Made by a program: the position numbers and the translations under genes. Positions 62,465-64,000 of a stretch of DNA of 64,000 bases are shown here, one piece after another. The notes beneath the pieces were generated by a model that was not told the origin of the DNA, did no database searches, and saw nothing but the letters and a program-made list of their open reading frames with translations. The stretch's first letter is position 1, and every line of letters begins with the position of its first letter. Source of the DNA: Orthonyx spaldingii. Lineage: Eukaryota > Chordata > Aves > Passeriformes > Orthonychidae. The stretch is from contig VZTJ01000298.1 in NCBI GenBank assembly GCA_013397795.1, positions 582,255 through 646,254 on the forward strand, read 5' to 3'.

Positions 62465-64000
62465 TCTCGCTTGATGTTAGCAGTGGGTAAAGCACTGTTT
62501 CCAGCATGCAAGATCCATGGCCAACTCTCCTGTAAACATTCAGTGAGCCTACAGAAAAATTGCCATTAGCAGCCTTTTCTAGTATCACCCCTTACCAAGG
62601 TCTGGCTTTAAATTGTATTGTTGCAAGTAATTGCATCCTGCTAATATTTTGCTATTTTTCTAAAGATAATAAATCTCCCCTATCAACACTGGCAAATCCC
62701 CCCATCAGATTCACTGGTAGGGTGGATCTCAGCTAAGCAACAGAAATGAAGGTTTACTGCATTCACAGTGTGGATAATTTTTTCAGCTGGATGTTTCCAT
62801 GGAGTAAATAGTGTTCAGCTGCACACCACATCTGCTCTGGCACAAACACGCCCAAGAATGGACATGGGTTTGGCCAAAAAGGGCACGTTTTGCACAGTTT
62901 TGGATTCTGCTACATTTCCAATAGTTAAAGTATATGCCAGACAGTTTTGGAAGCTTCCTAAGAAGTGGAGCATACAGATGAGCAAACATATCAGTATGCC
63001 TAATAAACAAATCTCATTGCAAATATTGACATTCAAGTATTCTATATGCTTTGGGGATTTGTGTTATTTCATGAAGTGTTTGATAATTTAAAAGAAAATC
63101 CCCACTTCCACAGGTTTCAAACAATTTAAAGGAAAAGCCTTCGGTTTCCACAGCATTAAAATCCAAAAGTCATGCAAAACAAATTCAAATAAATAAAAAT
63201 AAACTTGCCCTTTAATTTTTTAAAGTTCTGTACTTATAAATTATATTAAATCCTGGATTACGCTTTTTGTTTGTCTGAGTGAGGTCATCTTACAGAAGAT
63301 ATGCAATAGCTATTATTTGAAAAAGAATAATTCCACAGTTTGCTATCAGAATATCTGTAAAGAAATACACCACAGGTTTGCTTTTGGGCAACTGTCTAAA
63401 AGTGCTTCCAACAATAAGCAGGGGTATATAATTTTAAATGTATGTGCATATGAAAGACTCCAGCTCCCACTTTCTTCAAGAACCTGACCACCTAAGTTTT
63501 GTCAACAGCCCCCAGAAATGCCCAGGTGGCTTACACTAGATGAGACACATTCTTTGCACCATGAAAATAGCCATAAAATTCTTTGACAAAGTCTGCCTTG
63601 GTCCTTCCTTGTACTCTGTACAGAGAGGGAGCTGATGGCACACACAAAATGGCCTGTCACATCTAAGTAACACAGTTCTGTTGAATAACTAACACATTTG
63701 GAAACTAGTCATGACATTGAGTTACAGATTCTCAGTCATGACCAAACTCACTGTATGTGACTGTGGTTTAAACAACTTCAGCAAAATTGTCTTTGTGAGT
63801 CTGGATGAGAAAAAAAACCCACTGGAAAACATCTGCTGCCTTTGTTGAATCATCTCATATCAGGTGCTACAACTCACCATCACAGTCCTGGTGGGTTGAC
63901 ACAGGGACCACGTCAGCTCCAATGAGGATATAAAAAACAAACTTCTGAAAAACTCTTTTGAATTAAGAGGAAATCCACCAGAGGGAAAAAAAAAAAAAAA

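Larger units (their letters stand above)
48547..64000. other. 5' flank of ZNF385D, no gene recognised
   Basis: The region right of the leader holds no frame with similarity, splice structure or codon bias that I recognise. The longest frame is a 143-codon ORF at 55198-55629 with no known domain. It carries an AC dinucleotide array (56.4 kb), a G/T-rich tract (54.3 kb), a 21-base A run (62.4 kb) and otherwise unique AT-rich DNA. More distal noncoding or alternative first exons of ZNF385D could lie here unseen. In mammals the region upstream of this gene is a large gene desert. Confidence 0.6.

Overview
The window looks like a piece of a bird macrochromosome. It is AT-rich and almost free of long open frames. 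The transposable elements I recognise are mainly CR1 LINE 3' ends, the dominant repeat of avian genomes, and repeat density is very low. I cannot name the species.

The key content is the start of one large split gene on the minus strand, which I identify as ZNF385D (zinc finger protein 385D). The first coding exon lies at 48107-48128 (minus) and encodes MRNIMYF plus the first base of a Gly codon. The second lies at 18265-18407 (minus) and completes that codon, then continues GGTCQSPALPAL... to ...NLFPNFNA. Both have GTAAGT donors, exon 2 has an AG acceptor, and the phases fit. Together they give 55 codons that match the N-terminus of vertebrate ZNF385D as I remember it. The intron between them is 29,699 bp. 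The zinc-finger exons must lie left of position 1, beyond a next intron of at least 18.2 kb.

Right to left, in the direction of transcription: 48.5-64 kb is 5' flank with no recognisable gene. About 48.13-48.45 kb is the probable 5' leader, carrying several upstream ORFs and a TATA-like element just upstream. 18.4-48.1 kb is the first coding intron, holding a CR1 tail (27.0-27.4 kb), an AT palindrome tract (28.8-29.0 kb), G-rich motifs, A/C-rich simple repeats, an isolated GC-rich island (44.7-45.2 kb) and a small assembly gap. 1-18.3 kb is part of the next intron, with a CR1-inside-CR1 nested insertion (9.8-11.5 kb), a possible decayed solo LTR (3.3-4.2 kb) and another small gap.

I found no tRNA, rRNA, CRISPR array, operon or novel multi-gene system. 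Nearly all the short ORFs are chance frames in intronic or intergenic DNA. The most useful observations are the ZNF385D exon pair, its uORF-laden leader and the nested CR1s.
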